Origin: Paracoccus saliphilus
GTDB taxonomy: Bacteria; Pseudomonadota; Alphaproteobacteria; Rhodobacterales; Rhodobacteraceae
Length of the DNA: 64,000 nucleotides
Assembly (NCBI GenBank): GCA_003255745.1
Contig: QKYL01000110.1
Span: forward strand, 121,857-185,856
Direction of reading: 5' to 3'
The translations under genes and the position numbers were made by a program. Below the pieces are notes generated by a model. It was given only the letters and a program-made list of their open reading frames with translations, was not told where the DNA came from and did not search any database. Positions within the stretch are counted from its first letter, which is position 1, and every line of letters begins with the position of its first letter. Shown here piece after piece: positions 36,518 to 46,675 of this stretch.

Positions 36518-37672
36518 TTAGAACAGATGCATCACCGTCGCGTGGGACATTGCGCCGAAGCCATTGAATCTTGTGTTGGTCACGGTCGAATAGGCGCCCG
36601 CCCCGTGGAAGATCACATAGTCGCCTTCGGCGACATCCTCGGGCAGGGTCAGTTCTCCGGGAAGGCGGTCCACCGAATCGCAGGTGGGACCAAAGATCAC
36701 CCTGCCCCCGGCCTCGCCGCCGCGCGGCTGGCCCTGCGGGGTCAGCACCTCGATGCGGTCGATGTTGCCGATGATGGGCAGTTCGGCCAAGCCACCATAG
36801 ACACCATCGTTCAGGAAGACATGACCGCCGTCACGGACCCCTTTGACGCGGGTGATCAGCGAATAGGCATCGCCGACCAGCCCCCGGCCCGGTTCGCAGA
36901 CCAGCGCCGGAGCATCCGCGCCGAACATCTCGGTCGTGGTGTCACCAATTTCCTGAAAGATCGAGGCCAGGTCGGGCTCGACACCCACGACACGGTGCGA
37001 CGGGAAGCCGCCGCCAACATTCAAACGCTGCGCCCGCACCCCTGCCATGTCGCAGATGTCTTTCGCCACGCGGATATAGCTTTCCCAGGCAATCGGGTCG
37101 GTGCATTGCGTCCCCGGATGGAAGGTCAGCGAGGCGACATAGCCGCGCCGCGCCACCTCGGCCAGCAGTTCGGCCGCAAGTTCCGGCGATGCGCCGAACT
37201 TAGAACCGAAGTCATAGGCAGCACCCAGAACCGGCAGCTTGAAGCGCGGAGAAATCTCGACCCCTTCGCCCGCCATGCTGGTCGGCACCTGTTCGAACAG
37301 CTTGTCCAGTTCAGACCGGCTGTCCACGGACCAGGCGCGGATGCCGGCGGCGACGGCATGGGCGATCTCGGACCGCGACCGCACCGGGTTGTGATAATGC
37401 CGTGCCGCCCGCGGGGCCATGCGCCCGATCAAATCGATCTCGAAGGGCGAAGCGACGTCAAAACCCCGGATGCCGGCGGACACCAGGTTCTGGATCACGG
37501 CTTCTTCGGGGTTGGACTTCACCGCATAGGTAACAAGTCCCGGAAATCCTTCAATGAACTGCCGCGCGCGGGCCTGAAGCACCGTCGGCGCGAAGACCAT
37601 GACCGGATGTTCCGGGGCGAGATGGCGAATAACCTCGGCCGGATTGTCCCAGACGGTCTTCTGTTGTCCCAT
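36518..37672 (-). CDS. type III PLP-dependent ornithine/lysine decarboxylase
   Basis: Makes putrescine from ornithine (or cadaverine from lysine) with a TIM-barrel plus beta-barrel fold. The 384-residue product has the PLP lysine in VTYAVKSNPE (about residue 50), FHPGTQCTD, the Gly-rich phosphate loop LNVGGGFPSH, CEPGRGLVGDA, and the C-terminal cysteine motif FGPTCDSVDRL. Substrate preference between ornithine and lysine is not decided here. AAAGGA upstream fixes the ATG at 37672. Divergent from an AsnC regulator that probably controls it. Confidence 0.9.
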   Translation of the reverse strand: MGQQKTVWDNPAEVIRHLAPEHPVMVFAPTVLQARARQFIEGFPGLVTYAVKSNPEEAVIQNLVSAGIRGFDVASPFEIDLIGRMAPRAARHYHNPVRSRSEIAHAVAAGIRAWSVDSRSELDKLFEQVPTSMAGEGVEISPRFKLPVLGAAYDFGSKFGASPELAAELLAEVARRGYVASLTFHPGTQCTDPIAWESYIRVAKDICDMAGVRAQRLNVGGGFPSHRVVGVEPDLASIFQEIGDTTTEMFGADAPALVCEPGRGLVGDAYSLITRVKGVRDGGHVFLNDGVYGGLAELPIIGNIDRIEVLTPQGQPRGGEAGGRVIFGPTCDSVDRLPGELTLPEDVAEGDYVIFHGAGAYSTVTNTRFNGFGAMSHATVMHLF

Positions 37673-37831
37673 TGCGGTTCCTTTCGAACAGGCAGTGCGG
37701 ATAAGGGGCATGAACTCAGAATGGCGCTTTTGGGTTCCGATTTCACCGATGAAAAGGGTAGATTCGCACCTTATCCCGGTTATTATGCCATTGATCATGT
37801 CATTTTGACGAAATTCGACCGGCAGGGCACC

Positions 37832-38263
37832 TTGGACGATCTGGATCGCAACATTTTGTCGCAGTTGTCGGGTGACGCGCGCATGTCGGTGGCGGTCCTG
37901 GCGCGGCGGCTGCGCGTGGCGCGGTCCACGGTGCAGGCGCGGCTGGAGCGGCTGGAAGGGACCGGCGCCATTGCCGGATATACGCTGCGCCTTGGCGAAG
38001 CGGCGCAGGGGGCACGCATCCGCGCCTCGGTCCTGGTGGGGATCGAACCGCGCAGCCTGCCCGCCGTCCTGTCGCGGCTGAAGGTCATGCCGCAGGTCGA
38101 GCGGATCCACACCACCAGCGGCCGGATCGACCTGCTGGTGCAGCTGGCCGCGGGATCTACCGCCGAACTGGACGATACGCTGGACCGGATCGGCGGGATC
38201 GAGGGCGTCCGCTCGTCGGAAAGCCTGATCCACCTGTCCACCAAGCTGGACCGCGCCGTTTAG
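37832..38263 (+). CDS. AsnC/Lrp-family transcriptional regulator
   Basis: Divergent from the amino-acid decarboxylase gene and probably its regulator. Winged HTH LDDLDRNILSQLSGDARMS with RSTVQARLERLEGTGAI, then RAM domain (IRASVLVGIEPRSL, VERIHTTSGRIDLLVQL). Start is uncertain. TTG at 37832 gives the family-typical N-terminus and 143 residues, with AGGG nearby. An in-frame ATG at 37721 would add 37 residues read from DNA that looks like a promoter spacer (lower G+C, no conserved residues). The 3' end overlaps the HxlR gene by four bases. Confidence 0.85.
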   Translation: MDDLDRNILSQLSGDARMSVAVLARRLRVARSTVQARLERLEGTGAIAGYTLRLGEAAQGARIRASVLVGIEPRSLPAVLSRLKVMPQVERIHTTSGRIDLLVQLAAGSTAELDDTLDRIGGIEGVRSSESLIHLSTKLDRAV

Positions 38264-38892
38264 CGCAGCCGGAACAAGTCCAAGAACCGCTGCGCCAGCG
38301 CATCGTCGCCGCGCACCGTCACATCGCCCTGCGCCGACAGGGGCTGCGCACCATAGACCGCACGCGCCAAGGCATTGCCGTCCCCCTCCAGCACGAAATC
38401 GGCATGGGGATCGTCCTGCGCCTCCACATCCAGGATGCCGTCGCCGGTCAGCCGCTGCACAAAGCCCTCGCGCCCGATCAGGAAGCCTGCGCGCAGCGAC
38501 AGGCCCTGCGCCGCCTGCGCATCGATCATTGCCGTCATCGAGATCATCAGCGCGGTCGGGCTGATGAAGCGGCCGGGATCATGGCCCCGATGCAAGGCCC
38601 CCCACCGGCACAGGGCCTGCAGGACCGGCAGCAGCCCCCGCCCCGAGGGCGTCGCACCATAGAGGCCAAGCCGCGCGTCGTGCCGAACCACACCCGCGCC
38701 GATCAGCTGCGTCAGGCGCTGCGTCAACACCGCCGCCGTGATCCCCGGCAGTCCGGCGCGGATCTGCTGGAACCGCTTGTCCGCCAACATCAGCTCTCGC
38801 AGCACCAGCAGCGCCCATCGGTCCCCCACCAGGTTCAGGGCATGGGCCGCAAGGCAGCCTTCGTCATATCGCAGCCGGGATTGATCGGTCAT
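38260..38892 (-). CDS. HxlR-family winged-helix regulator with C-terminal SCP2-like domain
   Basis: 210 residues. The N-terminal HxlR HTH (CLAAHALNLVGDRWALLVLRELM, FQQIRAGLPGITAAVLTQRLTQL) includes a cysteine near residue 13 that often senses oxidants or aldehydes in this family. The C-terminal half (about 110-210) resembles the sterol-carrier-type ligand domain found in a subset of HxlR proteins. It is divergent from a DUF1428 gene; the 72-base spacer is AT-rich, with GATACTAACAG and AAATATC half-sites that may be its operator. Confidence 0.85.
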   Translation of the reverse strand: MTDQSRLRYDEGCLAAHALNLVGDRWALLVLRELMLADKRFQQIRAGLPGITAAVLTQRLTQLIGAGVVRHDARLGLYGATPSGRGLLPVLQALCRWGALHRGHDPGRFISPTALMISMTAMIDAQAAQGLSLRAGFLIGREGFVQRLTGDGILDVEAQDDPHADFVLEGDGNALARAVYGAQPLSAQGDVTVRGDDALAQRFLDLFRLR

Positions 38893-38964
38893 AAAAAGAT
38901 ACTAACAGTTGCTTTTAAATATCTCAAGGCGCACCCTTCCTGCGGGGAATCACAGGAGGATCAG

Positions 38965-39324
38965 ATGACCTATTATTCCGGTTTCGTGCTGGCCGTGCCT
39001 GCGGAGCAGAAGGATGCCTATGCCGATCACGCCCGGGCCGCCTGGCCCATGTTCAAGCGCTTCGGCGCGCTGCGGATGGTCGAGGCCTGGGGCGAGGATG
39101 TTCCCCACGGCCAGCAGACCGACTTCTACCGCGCCACGCAGGCCGTGGAGGGCGAGGTGCCGGTCTTTTCCTGGATCGAATGGCCCGACCGCGCCACCGC
39201 GGATGCGGCCTGGGCAACCATGATGGCCGAACCGCAGCCCGAGATGTCGTCCATGTCCGACATGCCCTTTGACGGCAAACGGATGTTCTGGGGCGGTTTC
39301 GCGCCGGTGGTCGACCTGACCTAA
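38965..39324 (+). CDS. DUF1428 family protein (YbaA-like)
   Basis: Small stress-associated protein of dimeric alpha/beta-barrel (ferredoxin-like) fold; function unknown. The 119-residue product has MTYYSGFVLAVPAEQKDAY, the conserved WGEDVPHGQQTDFYRA, FSWIEWPDRATADAAW and the terminal PFDGKRMFWGGFAPV. AGGAGG at 38954-38959 places the ATG. The divergent HxlR regulator is its probable repressor. Confidence 0.9.
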   Translation: MTYYSGFVLAVPAEQKDAYADHARAAWPMFKRFGALRMVEAWGEDVPHGQQTDFYRATQAVEGEVPVFSWIEWPDRATADAAWATMMAEPQPEMSSMSDMPFDGKRMFWGGFAPVVDLT

Positions 39325-39414
39325 GACGCAGCGACCGGTATGGCCCCTGCCGGCATGGCTTGGCCTTTGCCCCTGCATTCGCTAATCCGTCCCCAGGCAA
39401 GGGGATATGCAGCG

Positions 39415-42408
39415 ATGACGATGGACAAGAGCTTTGACGCCAAGGCCGCCGAGGCCCGGATCAGCGCCGGATGGGAAAAGGCGAATGCCTTCGCGGCCGG
39501 GGCCAATGCCTCGCGAAGCGAAACCTTTACCGTGATGATTCCGCCGCCCAACGTCACCGGCAGCCTGCATATCGGCCACGCCTTCAACAACACCCTGCAG
39601 GACATCCTGGTCCGCTGGCACCGGATGCGCGGGTTCGACACGCTGTGGCAGCCGGGCCAGGATCACGCGGGCATCGCCACCCAGATGGTCGTCGAGCGCC
39701 AGATGGCGCAGCGGGACGAGCCGAACCGCCGCGAGATCGGCCGCGACGCCTTTGTTCAGAAAATCTGGGACTGGAAGCGTGAATCCGGCGACACGATCAT
39801 GGGCCAGCTGAAGCGCCTTGGCGCCAGCTGCGACTGGTCGCGCAACGCCTTTACCATGTCGGGCGCCCCAGGCGCGCCTGCGGGCGAGGAAGGGAATTTC
39901 CACGATGCGGTGATCCGGGTCTTTGTCGACCTTTACAACAAGGGCATCATCTATCGCGGCAAGCGGCTGGTGAACTGGGACCCGCATTTTGAAACCGCGA
40001 TCAGCGATCTTGAGGTCGAGAACCGCGAGGTTCCGGGCCATATGTGGCACTTCAAGTACCCGCTGGCCGGCGGCGAGACATATGAATATGTCGAACGCGA
40101 CGCGGACGGCAACGTCACCCTGCGCGAGACGCGCAATTATATCAGCATAGCGACCACGCGGCCTGAAACCATGCTGGGCGACGGCGCGGTTGCGGTTCAT
40201 CCATCGGATGCGCGCTACGCCCCCATCGTCGGCAAGCTGGTGGAAATTCCGGTCGGGCCCAAGGAACACCGCCGCCTGATCCCGATCATTAGCGACGAAT
40301 ATCCCGATCCCGATTTTGGGTCCGGCGCGGTCAAGATCACCGGCGCGCATGACTTCAACGACTATGGCGTGGCGATGCGCAACAACATCCCGCTCTATGC
40401 GCTGATGGACACCAAGGGCGCGATGCGCAGCGACGGCCTGTCCTATGCTGAAAGTGCCGCCATCGCATCACGCGCCGCACGGGGTGAGGATGTGGGCGAG
40501 ATCTCGACCGTGAACCTGGTTCCCGAGGACCTGCGCGGGCTGGACCGGATGGAGGCGCGCAAGCGCGTGGTCGATGCGATCACCGCCGAGGGCCTGGCGG
40601 TCACCTACCTGCACAAGGAGATCGACAAGGAAACCGGCGCCGAGCATCTGGAACGCCGCCCCGTGGTCGACGCCAAGCCGATCATGCAGCCCTTTGGCGA
40701 CCGCTCTGGCGTGGTGATCGAGCCGATGCTGACCGACCAGTGGTTTGTGGACACCCAACGCATCGTCGGCCCCGCGCTGGAGGCTGTCCGGACCGGGCGC
40801 ACCCAGATCCTGCCCGAGCAGCACAAAAAAGTCTATTTCAACTGGCTGGAGAACATCGAGCCTTGGACCATCAGCCGCCAGCTGTGGTGGGGCCACCAGA
40901 TCCCGGTTTGGTACGGGCTTGAAAAAGATGAGGCTGGCAAGCTCAGCTGGCGGATGAATATGAAGCCAACTCAGCAGTTTTGCGCCCAGAACGCCGAAGC
41001 TGCACGCTTGCAAGCTGAAGCCTTCTACGGACGGCAGGTTGTTGTTGTGGAAAACCGCGCGCAAGCAGCAGATCTGTTCTTGGACGCCTTTGAAGGTAAG
41101 GATCAACCCTTGCCGATATACCGCGACCCCGACGTTATGGACACTTGGTTCAGTTCGGGCCTGTGGCCCATCGGGACGCTCGGCTGGCCCGAACCGACCG
41201 AGGAACTGAAGAAGTATTTCCCGACCGACGTGCTGGTCACGGGCTTCGACATCATCTTCTTCTGGGTGGCCCGGATGATGATGATGCAGCTGGAGGTGGT
41301 GGGCGACGTGCCCTTCCACACCGTTTATGTCCACGGACTGGTGCGCGACGAAAAGGGTGCCAAGATGTCCAAGTCCAAGGGCAACGTGATCGACCCGCTG
41401 ACGCTGGTGGACGAATACGGCGCGGATGCGCTGCGCTTTACCCTGACGTCGATGGCGGCGATGGGCCGCGATCCCAAGCTGGGGCCGAAGCATGTCGAGG
41501 TGAACCGCAACTTTGTCACCAAGATCTGGAACGCTGCCCGCTTTGCCGAGATGAACGGCGTGCGCGGCGGCGGGCAGCGGCCCGCACCCGCCCATACGGT
41601 CAACCGCTGGATCATCGGCGAGACGGCGCGGACGCTGATGGATGTGGACCAGGCGCTGGCCTCCTATCGCTTCAACGATGCGGCGGCGGGGCTTTACGGC
41701 TTTGTCTGGGGTAAAGTCTGCGACTGGTATGTGGAATTCGCCAAGCCGCTGTTCGACGGCGACCATGCCGAGGAGACGCGGGCGACGATGGGCTGGGTGC
41801 TGGACCAGTGCTATCTTATGCTGCACCCGATCATGCCCTTTGTGACCGAGGAGTTGTGGGCAACGACCGGGGATCGCGACCGCATGCTGGTCCATGGCGA
41901 CTGGCCGCAGCTGGGAACGGACCTGATCGACGCGGATGCCGACCGGCAGATGAACTGGGTCATCGCGCTGATCGAGGCGGTGCGGTCGGCCCGCGCGCAG
42001 ATGGGCGTGCCGGCGGGCGCCAGGCTGGACCTGGTTGTGACCGAGGCGGACGCGGCGGCCCGCGCGGCGCTGGCCGCGAACGGCCCGCTGATCGAGCGCC
42101 TGGCGCGGGTGAACGCCCCCGCCGACGGCGCGGCGGGCAAGGGGATGATCGCGGTTTCGGTCCAGGGAGCCAGCTTTGCGCTGCCCATCGGCGACGTGAT
42201 TGACGTGGCGGCGGAGATGGCACGCCTGCAGAAGGCAGAAGGCAAGGCCCGCAAGGATGCCGACGGCTTGCAGAAGCGCCTGTCCAACCCGAAATTTGTC
42301 GAAAATGCCGAACCCGAGGTAATCGAGGAAACCCGCGACAAGCTGGCGGCGCTGGAGGATGACATCGCGCGCCTGCATGCGGCGCTGACGCAGTTGGCGG
42401 CAATGTGA
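39415..42408 (+). CDS. valS: valine--tRNA ligase
   Basis: Class Ia synthetase that charges tRNA-Val and edits mischarged threonine. The 997-residue product has HIGH at 52-55 (GSLHIGHAF), an editing domain (about 190-410, with [17 protein letters not shown]), the catalytic signature [10 protein letters not shown] (KMSKS at about 650-654), an anticodon-binding helical domain, and a C-terminal coiled coil ([22 protein letters not shown]). The ATG at 39415 has AAGGGG ten bases upstream. Bases 40921-41160 have clearly lower G+C (131 of 240 by hand count) than the flanks, in the variable insert between VWYG and [11 protein letters not shown]. Confidence 0.97.
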   Translation: MTMDKSFDAKAAEARISAGWEKANAFAAGANASRSETFTVMIPPPNVTGSLHIGHAFNNTLQDILVRWHRMRGFDTLWQPGQDHAGIATQMVVERQMAQRDEPNRREIGRDAFVQKIWDWKRESGDTIMGQLKRLGASCDWSRNAFTMSGAPGAPAGEEGNFHDAVIRVFVDLYNKGIIYRGKRLVNWDPHFETAISDLEVENREVPGHMWHFKYPLAGGETYEYVERDADGNVTLRETRNYISIATTRPETMLGDGAVAVHPSDARYAPIVGKLVEIPVGPKEHRRLIPIISDEYPDPDFGSGAVKITGAHDFNDYGVAMRNNIPLYALMDTKGAMRSDGLSYAESAAIASRAARGEDVGEISTVNLVPEDLRGLDRMEARKRVVDAITAEGLAVTYLHKEIDKETGAEHLERRPVVDAKPIMQPFGDRSGVVIEPMLTDQWFVDTQRIVGPALEAVRTGRTQILPEQHKKVYFNWLENIEPWTISRQLWWGHQIPVWYGLEKDEAGKLSWRMNMKPTQQFCAQNAEAARLQAEAFYGRQVVVVENRAQAADLFLDAFEGKDQPLPIYRDPDVMDTWFSSGLWPIGTLGWPEPTEELKKYFPTDVLVTGFDIIFFWVARMMMMQLEVVGDVPFHTVYVHGLVRDEKGAKMSKSKGNVIDPLTLVDEYGADALRFTLTSMAAMGRDPKLGPKHVEVNRNFVTKIWNAARFAEMNGVRGGGQRPAPAHTVNRWIIGETARTLMDVDQALASYRFNDAAAGLYGFVWGKVCDWYVEFAKPLFDGDHAEETRATMGWVLDQCYLMLHPIMPFVTEELWATTGDRDRMLVHGDWPQLGTDLIDADADRQMNWVIALIEAVRSARAQMGVPAGARLDLVVTEADAAARAALAANGPLIERLARVNAPADGAAGKGMIAVSVQGASFALPIGDVIDVAAEMARLQKAEGKARKDADGLQKRLSNPKFVENAEPEVIEETRDKLAALEDDIARLHAALTQLAAM

Positions 42409-42448
42409 GCCTGGTCGGCCGAAGGTCCCGGCGGGGGCCTTCGGAGAT

Positions 42449-42470
42449 GGGTATTTGGGCAACGAAGAAG
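42449..42470 (-). repeat. intergenic repeat motif, copy 5
   Basis: The reverse complement reads CTTCTTCGTTG then CCCAAATACCC, the best match to the shared consensus. It lies 40 bases after valS and overlaps the start of a broken DUF1992 gene. Confidence 0.6.
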
Positions 42471-42797
42471 CGCAAGCGGAGGCGCGCAAGGGCTGGCTGG
42501 AGCGGGTCGCGGAGCGGATGATGCTGAAGGCTTGGGCTGAGGGAAAGCTGTCTGGGCTGGTGGGCGAGGGGCGAACCCTCCCGCGCCGGCCTGTCGAGGC
42601 AAATGCGACGACCGCAGGTTCCCGGATCATGGCACAGGCCGCGTTCTGCCCGAAGAGATCGTCCTGAAAAAGCAGGTGATCGCGGCGCAGTCCCGTTTGT
42701 CGGAGGGTCCCGCGCGTGCGGCGCGGCCGACGGAAACCGCGCGGCTGCAGATGCGTCAGGCGATCGCCGAAGAGGCGCGGCGGCGCTTCATGTGGGC
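42455..42797 (+). pseudogene. DUF1992 (DnaJC28-like) gene, frameshifted
   Basis: Two frames together give the compact alphaproteobacterial DUF1992 protein. 42455-42642 reads LERVAERMMLKAWAEGKLSG, LVGEGRTLP and SRIMAQAA. From 42643 the next frame reads VLPEEIVLKKQVIAAQ and ARLQMRQAIAEEARRRFM. Loss of one G near 42639-42643 (GCCGCGTT where GCCGGCGTT would keep frame and give AGVLPEEI) explains the switch. The second frame has no stop until 42867, well inside the antisense of the hisC-like gene, so the end is altered too. A sequencing error would give the first defect but not obviously the second. It fills the 379-base valS-hisC spacer. Confidence 0.75.
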
Positions 42798-43888
42798 CTT
42801 AGCTGTGCCAGCGCCCGGGGCAGGACGTCGGCCAGCACGTCAAGCTGCGTCGCAGGCGCGCAGCTGACCCGAATGCATCGATCCAGGGGGGCGGTACCGG
42901 GCATTCGCACAAAGACGCCCTGCTCCTCCAGTGCCGCGACCAGCGCGCGGGCGAAGGCGCCGTCGCGGCCGGTATCAAGCGCTACGAAGTTGGTGGCGGA
43001 CGGCAGCGGGGTCAGGCCGCTCTCTGCTCCGATTTGCGCGATCTGGTCGCGTGCGGTTTCGACCTGGGCCACCACATGCGCCAGCCACCCCTGGTCGGCC
43101 AGCGCCGCCAGGGCGCCGGCCTGGGCGATGCGGTTCACGCCGAAATGGTTGCGGATGCGGTCAAAGCCCGCGATCAGGTCCGGTGCACCAATCGCATAGC
43201 CGATCCGTGCGCCGGCCAGGCCATAAGCCTTGGAAAAGGTCCGCATGCGGATGACGCGCGGGTCGTCGGCCGCAATGTCCGGGATGGCTTCGGCGGGGGC
43301 GAATTCCGCATAGGCCTCGTCCAGAACCAGCAGGCAGTCGGCCGGCAGGTCCTCCAGCATCGCCTGGATCACCGAGCCCTTGTGCCAGCTGCCCATCGGA
43401 TTGTCGGGATTGGCCAGATAGACCAGCCGTGCACCGACCTGCCGGGCCCGCGCCAGCAGGGCCTGCGGATCCTCGGCGTCATCGCGATAGGGGACCTTGT
43501 GCAACGCGCCGCCGAAGCCCGTCACGTGATAGTTGAAGGTGGGATAGGCGCCCTCGGACGTCACCACCGCATCGCCCGGGCTGACCATCAGCCGCACCAG
43601 GTTGCCCAGAAGCCCGTCGATCCCCTCGCCCACCATGATGTTGGACGGCTGGACCTGAAGATGCGCGGCCAGCGCCCGGGTCAGGTGGTGACTGGGGCCA
43701 TCGCCGTATTTCCAGATCTCGTTCACCGCCTCGCGCATGGCCCGCGCGGCCAAGGGGCTGGGGCCAAGGGCGCTTTCGTTCGCACCCAGACGGGCCAGGA
43801 ATGGGGCTTGGCGGCGACGCTCCAGCGTCTCGGGACCGACAAAGGGGACGGTGGCGGGAAGGCCCGCAGGCAGGGGCGCGAACCGCAT
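42788..43888 (-). CDS. HisC-like PLP-dependent aminotransferase
   Basis: Class I/II (fold type I) aminotransferase close to histidinol-phosphate and aromatic aminotransferases. The 366-residue product has LGANESALGPSPLA at the N-terminus, GEGIDGLLGNLVR, VYLANPDNPMGSW, LLVLDEAYAEFAP, the PLP lysine in RTFSKAYGLAGARIGYAIG and the C-terminal IRVSCAP arginine. No other his genes are near, so substrate is open. It shares one base with the upstream AsnC-ligand-domain gene (TGATG), so expression is coupled. Confidence 0.88.
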   Translation of the reverse strand: MRFAPLPAGLPATVPFVGPETLERRRQAPFLARLGANESALGPSPLAARAMREAVNEIWKYGDGPSHHLTRALAAHLQVQPSNIMVGEGIDGLLGNLVRLMVSPGDAVVTSEGAYPTFNYHVTGFGGALHKVPYRDDAEDPQALLARARQVGARLVYLANPDNPMGSWHKGSVIQAMLEDLPADCLLVLDEAYAEFAPAEAIPDIAADDPRVIRMRTFSKAYGLAGARIGYAIGAPDLIAGFDRIRNHFGVNRIAQAGALAALADQGWLAHVVAQVETARDQIAQIGAESGLTPLPSATNFVALDTGRDGAFARALVAALEEQGVFVRMPGTAPLDRCIRVSCAPATQLDVLADVLPRALAQLRPT

Positions 43889-44124
43889 CAGAAGGCGCGG
43901 AAGGTCATGGTTGTCAGGGTCCGGCTGATATGAGGGATGTCGAACAGCCGGTCGGACAGAAAGCGGCCGACATCCTCGTCCTCGGGGATATAGACCTTGG
44001 CGATCAGGTCGTAATCGCCCGAGGTGGAGTAAAGCTCGCTGACGACCTCGCGGTCATAGATCGCCTCGGCCACCTGATAGGTCTTGCCGGGTTCGCAGCG
44101 GAACTGGACGAAAACAGGGCGCAT
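43888..44124 (-). CDS. Lrp/AsnC ligand-binding (RAM) domain protein without HTH
   Basis: 78 residues covering only the RAM effector domain (FVQFRCEPGKTYQVAEAI, VVSELYSTSGDYDLIAKVY), with no DNA-binding part. AAGGAG upstream fixes the ATG at 44124, so the short form is genuine and not a truncated call. Such SraA/DM1-like proteins bind amino acids and may feed into Lrp regulators or enzymes. Coupled to the HisC-like aminotransferase by one-base stop/start overlap, and downstream of a MATE exporter. Confidence 0.88.
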   Translation of the reverse strand: MRPVFVQFRCEPGKTYQVAEAIYDREVVSELYSTSGDYDLIAKVYIPEDEDVGRFLSDRLFDIPHISRTLTTMTFRAF

Positions 44125-44147
44125 CTGGATCTCCTTCCGGGCGCAGG

Positions 44148-45524
44148 TTAGACTGCGGCAGGGACGCGGGTCCAGTCCCCGCGCGCGTGGCCGCGCCAGA
44201 AGCGGCGCATCAGCAGGACCGCCGCGAAGGTCAGCCCGACGCAGAGGCCCAGCCACAGGCCGGCGGGTCCAAAGCCCAAGGGAAAAGCCAGCGCCCAAGC
44301 CACCGGCATGCCCACGACCCAGTAGCTGAAGCCCGCGATCCACATCGGCACCTGCGTGTCCTGGACGCCGCGCAGGAAGCCAAGGGCGATGACCTGGAAG
44401 GCGTCGGTCAGCTGGAACAGCGCCGCGTACATCAGAAGCATCGAGCCCAGGATGACAATGTCGGGCGCCTGCGGGTCGGTCGGGTCCAGGTAGAGCCGCA
44501 CCAGCTGTTCAGAGAACAGCAGGTAGAGGGCAATGAAGATCATCGAGAAGGCCAGCGACATCCAGACAACCGTCAGCGCCGCGTCCCGCATCCAGGTGCG
44601 GTCGCCGCGGCCTTTGGCCTGCCCCACCCGAACGGTTGCCGCGTTGGACAGCCCCAGATGAGCCATGAAGGTGATCGAGGTGATCTGCAGCGCGATCCCG
44701 TGGGCGGCCAGCTGCGGCGTGCCGATCCAGCCCATCATGATGTTCGAGGCGACGAACAGCCCACCTTCGGCCACCATGGTCAGCCCGATCGGCCAGCCGA
44801 TCAGGGCCACCTGGCGCATCGCCTGCCAGTCCGGGCGCCAGAACCGCTGGAACAGGTTGTATTGGCGCGCCATCGGCAGCCAGGCCGCATAGATCACCAG
44901 CAGCAGCAGCTGAAACACCTGCACCGTGACGCTGGCGATGGCGGCGCCCCGGACGCCCAGTTCGGGCGCGCCGAGGTTTCCGAAGATCAGCACCCAGTTC
45001 AGCGCAAGATTCAGCGGAAGGCCGGCCAGCGTGACCCACATCACCACCTGCGTCCGCTCCAACGCCGCCAGGTAGGATGCCAGCGTTAGCTGTCCCAGCA
45101 CGACGCCCAAGCCCCAACCCGCGATGCGCAGGTAGTCCTGCGACAGCGAGGCCACCGTCGCGGTCTGCCCCAGGGCCAGCAGGATCGGCTCGGAATACCA
45201 CATCAGGGGCATCACGATCAGCGCAAAGGCCGAGGACAGCCACAGCGCCATGCGCGTCCCGCGCCGGACTTCGGTTTCGTCGCCCGAGGCGATGTTGCTG
45301 GCGATCAGCCCCATCACGCCGGTGCCGAAGCCCATGCCCAGGAAGAACAGGATGTGGAAGAAGGATGTCGCGATCACCAGCGCGGCCAGCGGCTCGACCC
45401 CGTACCAGCCGATCATCACCGTATCGCCAATGCCGATGGCCATGCGCGCAAGGTGGCTGCCGATCAACGGCAGCCCCAACGACAGGGTCGCAAGGAGATG
45501 AGGGCGATACCGGCTCATTTGCAT
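44148..45524 (-). CDS. MATE-family efflux transporter (NorM-like)
   Basis: Cation-coupled multidrug/metabolite antiporter in the inner membrane. About 458 residues with twelve hydrophobic helices in two six-helix halves; first half begins PHLLATLSLGLPLIGSHLARMAIGIGDTVMIG in conserved MATE fashion, second begins RQVALIGWPIGLTMVAEGGLF. Starts at 45524 (MQMSRYR) or 45518; no ribosome-binding site separates them. The first gene of a probable minus-strand operon with the RAM-domain protein and the HisC-like aminotransferase; divergent from pyrB. Confidence 0.93.
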   Translation of the reverse strand: MQMSRYRPHLLATLSLGLPLIGSHLARMAIGIGDTVMIGWYGVEPLAALVIATSFFHILFFLGMGFGTGVMGLIASNIASGDETEVRRGTRMALWLSSAFALIVMPLMWYSEPILLALGQTATVASLSQDYLRIAGWGLGVVLGQLTLASYLAALERTQVVMWVTLAGLPLNLALNWVLIFGNLGAPELGVRGAAIASVTVQVFQLLLLVIYAAWLPMARQYNLFQRFWRPDWQAMRQVALIGWPIGLTMVAEGGLFVASNIMMGWIGTPQLAAHGIALQITSITFMAHLGLSNAATVRVGQAKGRGDRTWMRDAALTVVWMSLAFSMIFIALYLLFSEQLVRLYLDPTDPQAPDIVILGSMLLMYAALFQLTDAFQVIALGFLRGVQDTQVPMWIAGFSYWVVGMPVAWALAFPLGFGPAGLWLGLCVGLTFAAVLLMRRFWRGHARGDWTRVPAAV

Positions 45525-45715
45525 AATTGCGCCATAGCCCGACACCCGCGACGCGGCAAGAGGGGGCTTGCATGACATGCAAGAATCCGCGCTTGATCAG
45601 CCACGCTGCAAAACGGCCACCGGACGGCGGCGGCCAAAGGGCGGGTGTCCCTGCCGGCTTGCTGCAATCTTCGCCATCTGCAATAGAACCCTCATCCCCG
45701 ACCATGAGGCCGCAC

Positions 45716-46675
45716 ATGAGCTTTCGCGCCCGCCACCTTCTGGGCATCGACCATCTCAAGCCCGACGAAATCACGTCGCTGCTGGATCTGGCCGAAGACT
45801 ACGTCGCCCTCAACCGCCGCACGGTCAAGCATTCCGATGCGCTGGAGGGGCTGACCCAGATCAACATGTTCTTTGAAAACTCGACCCGTACCCAAGCCAG
45901 CTTCGAATTGGCCGGCAAGCGGCTTGGCGCGGACGTGATGAACATGGCGGTCAGCCAGTCGTCGGTGAAGAAGGGCGAGACCCTGATCGACACGGCGCTG
46001 ACGCTGAACGCGATGCAACCCGACCTGCTGGTGGTACGGCATCCCCATTCGGGCGCGGTGAACCTGCTGGCGGAAAAGGTGAACTGCGCGGTCATCAACG
46101 CAGGCGACGGGCGGCACGAACATCCCACGCAGGCGTTGCTGGACGCCTTGACGATTCGCAGGGCCAAGGGGCGGCTGCACCGCCTGACCGTCGCCATCTG
46201 CGGCGACATCGCGCATAGCCGGGTCGCGCGGTCGAACCTTATCCTGCTGGGCAAGATGGAAAACCGCATCCGCCTGATCGGACCTGCGACCCTGATGCCC
46301 TCGGGCGTGGCCGAGATGGGCGTCGAACTTTACGAGGACATGCGAGAGGGGCTGAAGGGCGCGGATGTCGTCATGATGCTGCGGCTTCAGCGGGAACGCA
46401 TGGATGGCGGCTTTATCCCGTCCGAGCGTGAATATTTTCACCGGTGGGGGCTGGATGCGGAAAAGCTGGCGCTGGCCGCGCCCGACGCGATCGTCATGCA
46501 TCCCGGCCCGATGAACCGCGGGGTCGAGATCGACGGCACCATCGCCGACGACATCAACCGCAGCGTGATCCAGGACCAGGTCGAGATGGGCGTGGCCGTG
46601 CGCATGGCCGCGCTGGACCTGCTGGCCCGCAACCTGCGGGCCGAACGCGGCCGGGCCGCCACGGGCGAGGTATGA
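45716..46675 (+). CDS. pyrB: aspartate carbamoyltransferase catalytic subunit
   Basis: Condenses carbamoyl phosphate and aspartate, the committed step of pyrimidine synthesis. The 319-residue product has the carbamoyl-phosphate loop [20 protein letters not shown], then [43 protein letters not shown] and [17 protein letters not shown] six bases before the ATG at 45716 decides the start. Its stop overlaps the next gene (ATGA), which encodes a PyrC-like protein, so this is probably the class A type of ATCase that forms a complex with a dihydroorotase-like subunit. Confidence 0.96.
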   Translation: MSFRARHLLGIDHLKPDEITSLLDLAEDYVALNRRTVKHSDALEGLTQINMFFENSTRTQASFELAGKRLGADVMNMAVSQSSVKKGETLIDTALTLNAMQPDLLVVRHPHSGAVNLLAEKVNCAVINAGDGRHEHPTQALLDALTIRRAKGRLHRLTVAICGDIAHSRVARSNLILLGKMENRIRLIGPATLMPSGVAEMGVELYEDMREGLKGADVVMMLRLQRERMDGGFIPSEREYFHRWGLDAEKLALAAPDAIVMHPGPMNRGVEIDGTIADDINRSVIQDQVEMGVAVRMAALDLLARNLRAERGRAATGEV

